DNA of 22,680 nucleotides. It comes from JADLDV01 sp964546355 (GTDB taxonomy: Bacteria; Patescibacteriota; Minisyncoccia; Phycocordibacterales; UBA9973). Below are positions 6,408 to 14,630 of the stretch, piece after piece. The notes under the pieces were generated by a model. It did no database searches. It was not told where the DNA came from and saw only the letters and a program-made list of their open reading frames with translations. The stretch's first letter is position 1; each line of letters opens with the position of its first letter. The translations under genes and the position numbers were made by a program. Where the stretch lies: the NCBI GenBank assembly GCA_964546355.1, contig CAZJJM010000006.1, forward strand, positions 1 through 22,680, in the 5' to 3' direction.

Positions 6408-6436
6408 TTGACTTTTAATAAAATGAATAGTATTGT
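6408..6436 (+). promoter_or_regulatory. Possible promoter of the small orphan gene
   Basis: TTGACT (6408-6413), a 17-nt spacer and TATTGT (6431-6436). If real, transcription would begin near 6443 and the protein would start at the ATG at 6462 rather than at 6423. Confidence 0.35.
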
Positions 6437-6752
6437 ACTTCCAGTAACTAAATTAAAAAAAATGAAAAAAACGTTTTGGTCATTTCGAATTATCGAAAAG
6501 CATTTGTATATTTTTGCAATTACTTTTTCTGAAGATGATTTTTTTCCCTTCAAAAAAGTTTCTGAATTTATACTTGAATACAGAAATCGTCCACTTAAAA
6601 TGGATTTGAAAAAAGGAGAAATTTCAAAAATAAGAACTTATGTTTTACGCGAACCACCGTCATCAATTATTGACATCATTCAGATTTCTGAAAAAAGTTA
6701 TGAATATCTCAAAAAATCTTTAGATGTTAATTTCACTGAGTTGATTCAATAG
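6423..6752 (+). CDS. Small hypothetical protein
   Basis: I do not recognise this protein. From the ATG at 6423 it has 109 residues; an ATG at 6462 (MKKTFWSFRI) would give 96 and fits the possible TTGACT-17-TATTGT promoter better. It is basic near the start (KLKKMKK), has alternating hydrophobic/aromatic segments (HLYIFAITFSEDDFFPF) suggesting a small alpha/beta fold, and shows no signal peptide or clear membrane helix. It stands between the divergent rel gene and the convergent topA gene, with a strong bidirectional terminator just after it. The isolated, bounded position supports a real gene. Confidence 0.55.
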   Translation: MNSIVLPVTKLKKMKKTFWSFRIIEKHLYIFAITFSEDDFFPFKKVSEFILEYRNRPLKMDLKKGEISKIRTYVLREPPSSIIDIIQISEKSYEYLKKSLDVNFTELIQ

Positions 6753-6770
6753 TTAAACAAAGAAACATGT

Positions 6771-6804
6771 AAATACCAGCAAATTTAATTTGCTGGTATT
6801 TTTT
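6771..6804. terminator. Bidirectional terminator between the orphan and topA
   Basis: A 13-bp perfect stem (6771-6783 with 6789-6801; core ACCAGCAAA/TTTGCTGGT, loop TTTAA) with a T tract to the right and, for topA, an A tract on the left. It sits between two converging genes. Confidence 0.85.
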
Positions 6805-6814
6805 AGTCATTTTC

Positions 6815-9076
6815 CTATTTCTCTTTTTTCTGAAAACCTCTTTTCTTTTTCTCTTGTGCAAGGAGTGCAAGTGCTTGGTCAAGTGTGATGGTGTAGACAT
6901 CAAGTGGTGGTTTTATTGAACGGAAATTGCCATCGTGTGCCACATATGGACCGAATCGTCCTGCGTTTGCCATAATTTCTTTGCCACTAATCGGATCAGT
7001 TCCAAGTGTGCGAGGAAGTGAGAGATAGGTAAGTGCCATGTCTACAGTGACAGTACTCGGATCAATTGTCCTTGGGATACTTGCCATTTTTGGTTTTGGT
7101 TGCGGTGCTACTTTTTCTTTTGGAACTCTTTTTTCTCCTTTGACCTTTTTTACAGCAGGAACCTTTTTCTTTTTTTCTGGTTTTGTACCAAGTTGCACAT
7201 ATGGACCAAATCGTCCAATAAGAACAAAGATTGGAAGTCCTGTTGTTGGATCAATACCTATTGGTTCATCTTTTTTGATTTCAACGCCGTCGATAGTGAG
7301 CGCACCGTCACAATCCGGATATGTCTCACATGAGAGGAATTTGCCACCACGTCCAAGTTTGACCACCATACCTTTGCCACATTTTGGACAGATGAATTTT
7401 GGATCTGCTTTTTCAAGTGTAGTAAGTTTGTCGATAGAATCTTTTTCTTTCACATCTTTTGAAAATGGCCCATAAAAATCTTTGAGTGTTTTTGTATATT
7501 CTCGAGAACCATCTGCTATTTCATCGAGTTCATTTTCCATTTCTGCGGTAAATGTGTCAGAAATATATTTCATAAAGTTATCTTCAAGAAATGTTGAAAC
7601 TACTTCACCTGTATCTGTTGGTTTCAATGATCGTCCAATTTTTTCGACATATCCACGTACTTCAAGTGTTGAAATAATAGCAGCGTAGGTAGATGGACGT
7701 CCAATACCACGAGATTCGAGTTCTTTGACGAGACCTGCTTCAGAGTAGCGGTTTGGTGGTTCTGTTTGTTTCTCTGTGCTCGCAAATTCTTTGAGTGTAA
7801 GTACATCTCCTTCTTTCATTTCTGGGAGTTCGACATCTTCTCCTCGTGCATCAGTATCACAAGCGAGCCAACCAGGGAAGAGTACTCGTGATCCATTTGC
7901 AGTAAAATCAGGAATAGTGCCGTCGGTAATATTTGCGACAACTTTTGTTTTGAGTAATTTTGCATCAGTCATTTGAGAGGACACAGTGCGCTCCCAAATG
8001 AGACGGTAGAGTTTCTTTTGTTCTTCAGTATTGCCTACAGATAATTTTTCTGGATGGGTAGGTCGAATCGCCTCATGGGCTTCTTGTGCGTTTTTACTCT
8101 TCGTCTTATATGTATGCGCTTCAGCATATTCTTTGCCGTATGTTTTTTCAACAACTTTCAAAATACTTGCTTGTGCTTGTGCGGAAAGATTGGTCGAGTC
8201 AGTACGCATGTAGGTAATATGTCCTGATTCATACAATTTTTGTGCAATTTGCATTGTCCGAGAAGGTGAAAAACCCAGACGAGATGATGCAGTCTGTTGT
8301 ATTGTTGAGGTGCTAAAAGGTGCACGAGCAACACGTTTTTGTTCACTTGTTTTGAGTTCAGTTACTTGCCATTGTTTTGTATTGGCTAGTGCTACAATAC
8401 GTTCCATTTCTTTTTGGTCACGTGGTTCTTCGACACAAGAGAGCGCGATTGATACTTTCTTTGGTGTCAGAAATATTCCTGAGAGATTCCAGTATGTTTC
8501 TGGGATAAATGCCTTGATTTCACGTTCACGTTCGACAAGGATACGGAGTGCAGGAGATTGTACGCGTCCAGCAGAAAGACCATAGCGAACTTTTTTCCAG
8601 ATAAGACCAGAGAGATCGTAGCCGACCAGTCTGTCCAATACGCGTCGTGCTTCTTGTGCTTTGACTAGATTTGAATCAATATCACGAGGATGTTTCAATG
8701 CCTCAGTGACTGCTTCTTTGGTGATTTCATTGAATGCCACACGTTTGATAGGAACTTTAATTTTCTTGTTTTCTTTGAGGAGTTGTTCCAAGTGCCATGA
8801 GATCGCTTCACCTTCGCGGTCCGGGTCGGTCGCAAGAAGAATTTCTTTTGCATCTTCACCGAGTGCTTGTAGTTCTATTATTACTTTTTCTTTACCTTTA
8901 CTGATTTCATATGAAGGAATAAATCCTCCAGGAATATCAATTGCTTTTTTGTTGGACTTTGGAAGATCACGAACATGGCCGACAGATGCACGCACGAGAA
9001 AACCGTCTTTGTTGTCAGACAAATATTTTTCAATCGTTTTTGCTTTTGAGGGGGATTCGACAATAAGGAGCTTCAT
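6815..9076 (-). CDS. topA: DNA topoisomerase I (type IA)
   Basis: TopA relaxes negative supercoils by single-strand passage. The 753-residue product starts MKLLIVESPSKAKTIEKYL, the first Toprim strand, so the ATG at 9076 is secure. The Toprim acidic motif is ATDPDREGEAI (84-90 core). GYDLSGLIWKKVRYGLSAGRVQSPAL is the conserved central block, and the catalytic tyrosine is Y289 in GHITYMRTDSTNLS. The C terminus carries one four-cysteine zinc finger (CPKCG...CETYPDC) and two TopoI C-terminal repeats with GRFGPYV, separated by a Lys/Pro-rich linker. This is fewer zinc fingers than in E. coli (three). It is divergent from the coiled-coil gene at 9169 and ends at a terminator shared with its convergent neighbour. 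Confidence 0.97.
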   Translation of the reverse strand: MKLLIVESPSKAKTIEKYLSDNKDGFLVRASVGHVRDLPKSNKKAIDIPGGFIPSYEISKGKEKVIIELQALGEDAKEILLATDPDREGEAISWHLEQLLKENKKIKVPIKRVAFNEITKEAVTEALKHPRDIDSNLVKAQEARRVLDRLVGYDLSGLIWKKVRYGLSAGRVQSPALRILVEREREIKAFIPETYWNLSGIFLTPKKVSIALSCVEEPRDQKEMERIVALANTKQWQVTELKTSEQKRVARAPFSTSTIQQTASSRLGFSPSRTMQIAQKLYESGHITYMRTDSTNLSAQAQASILKVVEKTYGKEYAEAHTYKTKSKNAQEAHEAIRPTHPEKLSVGNTEEQKKLYRLIWERTVSSQMTDAKLLKTKVVANITDGTIPDFTANGSRVLFPGWLACDTDARGEDVELPEMKEGDVLTLKEFASTEKQTEPPNRYSEAGLVKELESRGIGRPSTYAAIISTLEVRGYVEKIGRSLKPTDTGEVVSTFLEDNFMKYISDTFTAEMENELDEIADGSREYTKTLKDFYGPFSKDVKEKDSIDKLTTLEKADPKFICPKCGKGMVVKLGRGGKFLSCETYPDCDGALTIDGVEIKKDEPIGIDPTTGLPIFVLIGRFGPYVQLGTKPEKKKKVPAVKKVKGEKRVPKEKVAPQPKPKMASIPRTIDPSTVTVDMALTYLSLPRTLGTDPISGKEIMANAGRFGPYVAHDGNFRSIKPPLDVYTITLDQALALLAQEKKKRGFQKKEK

Positions 9077-9134
9077 ATATAAGAGTACGTATATAGTATA
9101 GTACGCGAAGTACTATTACACAAAAGAAGTGTAG

Positions 9135-9162
9135 TTGCAAATACTGTGTAGTGTGGGATACT
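9135..9162 (+). promoter_or_regulatory. Promoter of the coiled-coil protein gene
   Basis: TTGCAA (9135-9140), a 16-nt spacer and GATACT (9157-9162), followed by six bases and the ATG at 9169. This is a further case of a -10 box immediately before a start codon. Confidence 0.5.
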
Positions 9163-9168
9163 GTAACC

Positions 9169-9918
9169 ATGATGGAATTTTTCAAAAACCCGTTTGGTAA
9201 TAAAAAAGAAGAAAAGAAGGAAATCGTGGTTCCAGAATCTTTGCCTGTAGAAGAAAAAGAGGAAATTGTTCCGCGGACACCAAAAACAGTACAAGATATT
9301 GCAAACGCGAAGGATGAAATTTTCGCACTTCAAGATAAAAATGAACAAGCACTTACGGCACTTCGTGAACAAAAACGTATTGCTCGGGAGTTAGGTGTCA
9401 ATGAATTTAAAAAAGACCGACATACTCGTACAGACACTTTTCGAGAATTGATAGCACCATTTGAAGATGAGCTTGCAAAGATAAGTAAAGAGCTTGGTGA
9501 TGTTCGCACTGAACACGATCTCAAACCAAGCACAGTGACAATACTCGAGAAAAGACTCATACATCTTGAAGATATTGAGAAAGGTGTTCAGGTTGCATTT
9601 GATAAAACAGAACAAGGTGGAATCATTAAAGAGAAAAAACAACAAATGGCAGATTTAGAAAAAAAGAAACAAGAGGTGTTGGAAACAGATGAAGCAAAGA
9701 TTAATAAAGTTTTTGTTCAAGATGAAGTTTCAAAAATACAAAATAATATTCATCAGATACATACAAAAATACAAATCCTGTATCGTGATGATAAAACTGC
9801 ACATGAATATTCAGTGACCATGGATAGAATCAGTCGTCTCAAGGTAGATGTTTCAATTCGACTTGGAAACGCAAAAGACCCAATATATGATAAGAATGGT
9901 ATCGAACAAATAAAATAA
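9169..9918 (+). CDS. Coiled-coil hypothetical protein
   Basis: No family is recognised. The 249-residue product begins MMEFFKNPFGNKKEEKKE, followed by an acidic/Pro-rich linker to about residue 45. Long, highly charged helices run from about 50 to 235 with heptad-like spacing (for example DEIFALQDKNEQALTALREQ and KKQQMADLEKKKQEVLE), predicting an extended coiled coil. There is no signal peptide, transmembrane segment or cysteine. A scaffold or filament role is possible but only a guess. Two ATGs are adjacent (9169, 9172); the -10 box ends 6 nt before the first. It is transcribed alone and ends at a strong bidirectional terminator. Confidence 0.65.
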   Translation: MMEFFKNPFGNKKEEKKEIVVPESLPVEEKEEIVPRTPKTVQDIANAKDEIFALQDKNEQALTALREQKRIARELGVNEFKKDRHTRTDTFRELIAPFEDELAKISKELGDVRTEHDLKPSTVTILEKRLIHLEDIEKGVQVAFDKTEQGGIIKEKKQQMADLEKKKQEVLETDEAKINKVFVQDEVSKIQNNIHQIHTKIQILYRDDKTAHEYSVTMDRISRLKVDVSIRLGNAKDPIYDKNGIEQIK

Positions 9919-9921
9919 GAA

Positions 9922-9947
9922 AAAAGCCTCCACACGTGGAGGCTTTT
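9922..9947. terminator. Bidirectional terminator
   Basis: GC-rich hairpin with arms 9922-9933 (AAAAGCCTCCAC) and 9936-9947 (GTGGAGGCTTTT), flanked by A and T runs on both sides. It lies 3 nt after the stop of the coiled-coil gene and also serves the convergent gene ending at 9970. Confidence 0.9.
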
Positions 9948-9969
9948 GATTTGGGATAATAAAATCCAG

Positions 9970-10470
9970 TTAACTTAATTGTGGACTCCAGATCAGCATG
10001 TTCTTCTCAGCTTTTGCCATAAAAGAATTGTTGAGTTTTTTGAATCCATTTTGTACATCTTTGCATGCAGTGATTTGATACACTTCGAGTATATGAGAAT
10101 CAATGTTTCGTAGCACGTACTGCTTTGCAAGTGACGCAATCTCGATTTCTTTATTACTCGCAGTCTTCATCGGCACATCACTCATACCAAGTTTTTCAAA
10201 AAGATTGGCGAGTTGTATTGGGTGAATACCAAGTTCAATTAAGTCTTGGATTCGTGCGGAGAGTATTCTCGCAATTTTTTCCTTGTCGGAATGTTGTGCA
10301 AGAAAAGTGAGTGAATGGTCAGAAATACTGTCCATAAGCTGATTCTCGATATTCCTATCAAGATTTCGTTGAGCTTTTTTCGCATCAGATTTTGCTTCTA
10401 ACTTAAACATAAGCTTGAATCCAAAAAAAAGTACTGTCGCGATAACTGCGAAGATAATAAAAAATTCCAT
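9970..10470 (-). CDS. Membrane-anchored hypothetical protein
   Basis: The 166-residue protein starts with a hydrophobic helix (MEFFIIFAVIATVLFFGFKLMF), most likely an uncleaved membrane anchor. A soluble, mostly helical domain follows (KLEAKSDAKKAQRNLDRNIENQ..., then IQDLIELGIHPIQLANLFEKLGMSD). I recognise no family. It is preceded by an excellent promoter (TTGACA-17-TATTAT, 10511-10539 on the minus strand), giving a leader of about 34 nt, unlike the leaderless neighbours. dprA lies upstream on the same strand but is separated by about 100 nt and this own promoter, so the two need not be an operon. Confidence 0.6.
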   Translation of the reverse strand: MEFFIIFAVIATVLFFGFKLMFKLEAKSDAKKAQRNLDRNIENQLMDSISDHSLTFLAQHSDKEKIARILSARIQDLIELGIHPIQLANLFEKLGMSDVPMKTASNKEIEIASLAKQYVLRNIDSHILEVYQITACKDVQNGFKKLNNSFMAKAEKNMLIWSPQLS

Positions 10471-10510
10471 GATTTCTGGTTTTTAAAGTGAGTAAAAGAA
10501 CATTTATTAT

Positions 10511-10539
10511 ATAATATCATATTTATATAAAAATGTCAA
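10511..10539 (-). promoter_or_regulatory. Consensus promoter of the membrane-anchored protein
   Basis: On the minus strand: perfect TTGACA (10539-10534), exactly 17 nt, and TATTAT (10516-10511). Transcription should begin near 10504, about 34 nt before the ATG at 10470. Confidence 0.7.
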
Positions 10540-10571
10540 TAGCGCTGTAAAATCAATAAAAATAGAGGTAT

Positions 10572-11447
10572 TTATACATTTTTGCGAATTTCTCCGTATT
10601 CTTCCTTAATCATGCCTTTGATTTCCATAAGTGAGAGGAGTGCATTTGCTTGAGTGATTGGTATATCGAGTAGTGCAAAGAGTTCATCTTTTTCTTTTGG
10701 TTCGCGTAAGAGATCAAGAACATTCTTTTCTTCCGAACTTGCGCTTGCATAGAGTTCATTTGCTTCTTTTCGGATTTCTTCTGTGGTGACGGTGAATCCG
10801 AGTGCTTCGAGAATATCTCTACTGTTCGTAATAGGTGTCGCCCCAAGTCGTAAGAGCATATGTGTTCCTTTTGAGCTTTCTGAAAAAATACTTCCTGGTA
10901 CTGCAAAAACATCACGGTTGTATTCTGTTGCAAGTCGAGCTGTAATGAGTGTGCCGGATTTCTCTTCTGCTTCTATGATGAGTACTGCGCGTACCATACC
11001 TGCCATCAATCTATTGCGTTGCGGAAAACTCCAGATAGTTGCTTTGAAGTCTGGTGCAAATTCTGAAATGAGTCCACCTCCCGATGCGACAATCTTTTCT
11101 GCAAGATGCATGTTGGCACGAGGATACAGTACAGATGGATCGAGTCCTGATCCAGGAAATGCAAACGTGGGAAGTCCGACAGCAAGCGCTGTCTCATGTG
11201 CGATGGTATCGATACCGAGGGCGAGTCCTGATACGATACCGACAGGATATCCTGCGAGTCCTTGAATGAGTGATTTACACACATCTCGTCCATACGACGT
11301 ATACCTACGAGATCCGACGACCGCAATGAGGGTAAGTGACGGATCGGGAAGGTTACCCCAAACATAAAGTTCTTTTGGTGGGTGAGGAATTTCGAGAAGT
11401 TGTGGAGGGAAATGTTCTTTTTCTATTTTTATGAGATCAGACTTCAT
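10572..11447 (-). CDS. dprA: DNA processing protein DprA/Smf
   Basis: DprA binds single-stranded DNA taken up during natural transformation and loads RecA. The 291-residue protein has the DprA Rossmann domain: VVGSRRYTSYG (44-53), SGLALGIDTIAHETAL (73-88), FPGSGLDPSVLYPR, SEFAPD, FPQRNRLMAG (141-150) and EKSGTLITARLA (162-173). A C-terminal winged-helix-like domain (DprA_WH, about 235-290) follows. It lacks the N-terminal SAM-like extension of longer homologues. A TAAAAT box ends 7 nt before the ATG, suggesting a leaderless message. No other competence gene is in the window. topA often neighbours dprA in other bacteria; here two orphans separate them. Confidence 0.95.
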   Translation of the reverse strand: MKSDLIKIEKEHFPPQLLEIPHPPKELYVWGNLPDPSLTLIAVVGSRRYTSYGRDVCKSLIQGLAGYPVGIVSGLALGIDTIAHETALAVGLPTFAFPGSGLDPSVLYPRANMHLAEKIVASGGGLISEFAPDFKATIWSFPQRNRLMAGMVRAVLIIEAEEKSGTLITARLATEYNRDVFAVPGSIFSESSKGTHMLLRLGATPITNSRDILEALGFTVTTEEIRKEANELYASASSEEKNVLDLLREPKEKDELFALLDIPITQANALLSLMEIKGMIKEEYGEIRKNV

Positions 11448-11454
11448 TGGAAAT

Positions 11455-11460
11455 ATTTTA
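11455..11460 (-). promoter_or_regulatory. dprA -10 box
   Basis: TAAAAT on the minus strand, seven bases before the ATG at 11447. Confidence 0.45.
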
Positions 11461-11487
11461 ACATGATTTTTGATATCTAGATATATT

Positions 11488-11514
11488 TTGACAGCATCAA
11501 TAAATAGGTATATT
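11488..11514 (+). promoter_or_regulatory. Promoter of the 262-residue orphan
   Basis: Perfect TTGACA (11488-11493) with TATATT at 15-nt spacing (11509-11514) or TATTCT at 17-nt spacing (11511-11516). Predicted leader of roughly 30 nt before the ATG at 11553. A second TATACA nearer the ATG could give a shorter transcript. Confidence 0.5.
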
Positions 11515-11552
11515 CTGGTAAAAGTAAATTCTTTAACTTATACATAAAAATC

Positions 11553-12341
11553 ATGGAAACAGAAACTAACACCCTGTCTTTTGAGGAAAAAAGAACTAAT
11601 ATTTTGAATGAATTTAAAAAATTCAGTGAAAAAATAAAAACACTAACCTCATTTCAAGAAGCACTAAAAGAATGTGAAATATTATTCCTTTTGCTTATCA
11701 GTCAGCATAATCTCGATCTTCAATATTTAAAAGGAAGAGGATCAGATGAACCGAGGGAAGGACAACCTCTTTCAAGAAGGTCTTTTCATTATATTCCGGA
11801 AGATATGTCAAAAGTATTTATAAAAGAATGGGAACAATCTATAGATACGGAAAAATTCATTCAATATTTTATTGAATTTGATAGGATTTGGAATCTTCTT
11901 GGTTTAGAGAATAGGGAAATCATATCTTGTACAGTTGATATGATGGAAAAATTTTTCAGTCATTGTCACTCTGTTTATACTACTCGTGAATTTGAAAGAT
12001 TTTTAGATAGCTTAAATTTTACTCAAATTCGTGCGCTATATAAAATTGTAGGAGAATACAAAAAAGAGTTTTTTCTGGAATTATTTAGTAAAAAGTTCCC
12101 AGACTATTCTTTACAAAAAGTAATTGAAGAGATTATGTTAGAAGAAAAATTCAAAGATAGGGAAGTTTTGTACACACATGTTTCTAAAAGAGATGATTTC
12201 AAAAAACTATCAATTGAGGAAATAAAAAATGTTATTGACAAAACACGTTCTTTCGTTTTAGCAACAAAATTTCTTTCAAGAGATGATTTACCGGTGGATC
12301 TATTTCTTTTAAAGGTTGTGATGGAGAAAACTGCTTCATGA
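11553..12341 (+). CDS. Hypothetical protein
   Basis: This 262-residue protein matches no family I can name. It is charged, rich in Lys, Glu and Phe, and appears mostly helical (for example EEKRTNILNEFKKFSEKIKTL and EFERFLDSLNFTQIRALYKIVGEYKKEFFLELFSKKF). It has no signal peptide, membrane helix or recognisable catalytic motif. The start follows the predicted promoter, and a good terminator follows the TGA stop, so it is a separate transcription unit upstream of serS. Low sequence conservation with anything I know suggests a lineage-restricted gene. Confidence 0.6.
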   Translation: METETNTLSFEEKRTNILNEFKKFSEKIKTLTSFQEALKECEILFLLLISQHNLDLQYLKGRGSDEPREGQPLSRRSFHYIPEDMSKVFIKEWEQSIDTEKFIQYFIEFDRIWNLLGLENREIISCTVDMMEKFFSHCHSVYTTREFERFLDSLNFTQIRALYKIVGEYKKEFFLELFSKKFPDYSLQKVIEEIMLEEKFKDREVLYTHVSKRDDFKKLSIEEIKNVIDKTRSFVLATKFLSRDDLPVDLFLLKVVMEKTAS

Positions 12342-12362
12342 TTGTGTTATAACAAAAATTTT

Positions 12363-12391
12363 GGCTGATTAGATTTACCTAGTCAGCCTTT
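12363..12391 (+). terminator. Terminator before serS
   Basis: Stem GGCTGATTAG (12363-12372) with CTAGTCAGCC (12379-12388), one wobble pair, loop ATTTAC, followed by TTTTCTT. It lies 21 nt after the stop of the orphan gene. Confidence 0.8.
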
Positions 12392-12449
12392 TCTTATTTA
12401 TGATATTTTTGCTATGATAAGACTATTATTCTCAGAAAAGCCATAATTT

Positions 12450-13721
12450 ATGCTCGATATCAAATTCATAAAAGAAAATAAAGACCTTATACAAGAAGCT
12501 GCTCGCAAGAAACATGTTGATTTTTCAGCTGAAGAATTAATTACACTCGATGAACAGCGTATTCAAACATTGTCACTTGTCGAGTCATTGCGTGCTGAAC
12601 AAAACATCATTTCAGATAAGATTCCACAGATTACTGATCCAGTAGAAAGACAAACTGAAATTGAAAAAATGCGTCTTTTGAAAGAAGATTTGAAAAAACA
12701 TGAAGACACACTTCGTGATGTCATGACTGCATGGCAAGGTTTGATGCTCCGTGTACCGAATATTCCAGATATGTCTGTACCTGATGGTGATAGTGATGAA
12801 GATAATGTCGAGGTCAAAGTTTGGGGAGATAGGCCAGTGTTTGATTTTGAACCAAAGGATCATATTACACTTATGGAAACTCTCGATATGGCAGACTTTG
12901 AGCGAGGAACAAAAGTGTCTGGTTTTCGTGGTTATTTCTTGAAGAACGAAGGTGCACTTATTGAGATGGCATTGTGGCAACTTTTTATGGATGTACTTTT
13001 GAAAAAAGGTTTTTCTCCAATGATTGTTCCTTCACTCGTGAATAGACAAACACTTTTTGGTACAGGATATCTTCCACAAGGTGAAGAAGATTTATACAAA
13101 ACACAAGATGGTGAATATCTTGCTGGTACCGCTGAAGTAGCAACGATGGCGTATTATTCTGATGAGATTTTGAAAAAAGAACAGTTGCCGATTAAGTTCG
13201 CTGCGTTTTCTCCATGTTTCCGTCGTGAAGCAGGAAGTCACAGTAAAGATGTAAAAGGACTTGTCCGTGTGCATGAATTTTTCAAACTCGAACAAGTGGT
13301 GTTGTGTGAAGCAAATCATGAGACCAGTGTGCAATTTCACGAAGAAGTAACTGCAAATGTGGAAGAAGTATTGCAACTTCTCAAACTTCCATATCATGTT
13401 GTTGTAAATTGTGGAGGAGATCTTGGTCTCGGTCAAGTGAAGAAATATGATATTGAAGTATGGGTACCGTCTCAACAAAAATACCGCGAAACACATTCAG
13501 CGTCATATTTCCATGATTTCCAAACACGCCGACTGAACATTCGTTATCGTGACGAAGAGGGTAAAATGAAATATGTACACTCTCTCAACAATACTGCTGT
13601 GGCGACACCGCGTATGGTTGCATGTCTTGTGGAAAATTATCAACAAGCAGACGGATCTATTATTGTTCCTGAAGCACTTCGAAAATATATCGGTAAAGAT
13701 ATTATCACTCTAAAATCATAA
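12450..13721 (+). CDS. serS: Seryl-tRNA synthetase
   Basis: SerRS charges tRNA-Ser. The 423-residue product begins MLDIKFIKENKDLIQEAARKK, the standard N-terminal start, followed by the coiled-coil tRNA-binding arm (about 30-105). The class II core shows TGYLPQGEEDLYK, the serine-binding TAEV (in LAGTAEVATMAYY), motif 2 SPCFRREAGSHSKDVKGLVRVHEFFKLE, and motif 3 with the variant LNNTAVATPRMVACLVENYQ and PEALRKYIG. Motif 3 has NNTAVATPR where E. coli-type enzymes have NGSGLAVGR, keeping the conserved Arg. Length is normal. The downstream ftsQ-like gene starts 6 nt after the stop, so the two are cotranscribed. Confidence 0.97.
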   Translation: MLDIKFIKENKDLIQEAARKKHVDFSAEELITLDEQRIQTLSLVESLRAEQNIISDKIPQITDPVERQTEIEKMRLLKEDLKKHEDTLRDVMTAWQGLMLRVPNIPDMSVPDGDSDEDNVEVKVWGDRPVFDFEPKDHITLMETLDMADFERGTKVSGFRGYFLKNEGALIEMALWQLFMDVLLKKGFSPMIVPSLVNRQTLFGTGYLPQGEEDLYKTQDGEYLAGTAEVATMAYYSDEILKKEQLPIKFAAFSPCFRREAGSHSKDVKGLVRVHEFFKLEQVVLCEANHETSVQFHEEVTANVEEVLQLLKLPYHVVVNCGGDLGLGQVKKYDIEVWVPSQQKYRETHSASYFHDFQTRRLNIRYRDEEGKMKYVHSLNNTAVATPRMVACLVENYQQADGSIIVPEALRKYIGKDIITLKS

Positions 13722-13727
13722 TCTCTT

Positions 13728-14603
13728 ATGAAGACTATTCACCAAGAGCTTCTTGATACACCGCGTGTTCGTGAATTACAGAAACGAAAGCGTGCGATTC
13801 AAACAAAAAAGCGAGTGGTGTATAGTGTTCTTTTTCTCGTACTTGTGTCTGGATTGATAGCGTTTTCTCATGCGTCTCGTTTTCGTGTCACACAAATTGT
13901 GATCGAAGGAAATGTAGTTACTGAGACCAATGAAATATTATCTCGTACACAACAAAAACTTGAAGGAAGGTATTTGTTTGTGTTTTCAAAAAAACACGCA
14001 TGGATTGCACCGAAAAAAAGTATAGAAAAAGCATTGGCAGGATCTTTCCCAAGATTTTCTGAAGTTACTGTGAGTGGTGAAAATATTAATACTATTCGCA
14101 TTCACGTAACAGAACGTACTGGTGTGTATTTATGGTGCGGTGAAATATTTACACCTACCTCAACCCCATGCTATTTCCTCGATGACACCGGATATATTTT
14201 TGCTGAAGCACCTGGGTTTTCAGGGAATGTTTTTTTTCGGTTTTACGGCCCACTCGCAGACAGAGATACTTCTCATGCTATTGGGGGGTATGTTATGAGT
14301 GATGTTGATTTCGTGTATGCAAAAGAGTTTATTACTGGTATGAAAAATCTTGGAATCAAACCATATGCATTCGTGAGTACTACTATTGATGAAAGATATT
14401 TATATATAGAGCATCCGTCAGGCGACCTTACTCGTAGTCCAAAATTGATCCTATCAAACAAAGATGATGTTGTTACGGTGTTGCAAAATTTTGAATCTGC
14501 ATACAATGCAGAACCACTTAAAACTGAATTTGCACAAAAACTTCCGAAGCTCGCTACTGTTGATTTACGATTTAAGAATAAAGTCTATTATACGTATCGA
14601 TAA
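13728..14603 (+). CDS. ftsQ: FtsQ/DivIB-like cell division protein
   Basis: The 291-residue protein has the FtsQ/DivIB layout: a short basic cytoplasmic segment (QKRKRAIQTKKR), one transmembrane helix (about 29-47, VVYSVLFLVLVSGLIAF), then a POTRA domain beginning FRVTQIVIEGNVVTETNEI (52-70). The beta domain that follows ends in LATVDLRFKNKVYYTYR, the usual closing strand of the family. Extracytoplasmic FtsQ bridges early and late divisome proteins. It lies 6 nt downstream of serS with no promoter in between, an unusual partner, as ftsQ normally sits in the dcw cluster. Two cysteines (CGEIFTPTSTPC) in the outer domain could form a disulfide. Assignment rests on architecture more than on close sequence match. 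Confidence 0.75.
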   Translation: MKTIHQELLDTPRVRELQKRKRAIQTKKRVVYSVLFLVLVSGLIAFSHASRFRVTQIVIEGNVVTETNEILSRTQQKLEGRYLFVFSKKHAWIAPKKSIEKALAGSFPRFSEVTVSGENINTIRIHVTERTGVYLWCGEIFTPTSTPCYFLDDTGYIFAEAPGFSGNVFFRFYGPLADRDTSHAIGGYVMSDVDFVYAKEFITGMKNLGIKPYAFVSTTIDERYLYIEHPSGDLTRSPKLILSNKDDVVTVLQNFESAYNAEPLKTEFAQKLPKLATVDLRFKNKVYYTYR

Positions 14604-14630
14604 TTTTCATTGTCTCAGGTGACGGAGCAC

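Noticed and set aside
7038..9101. Long open frames on the plus strand opposite topA
   Set aside because: They are serine/phenylalanine-rich shadows of the topA codons; topA itself is unambiguous.
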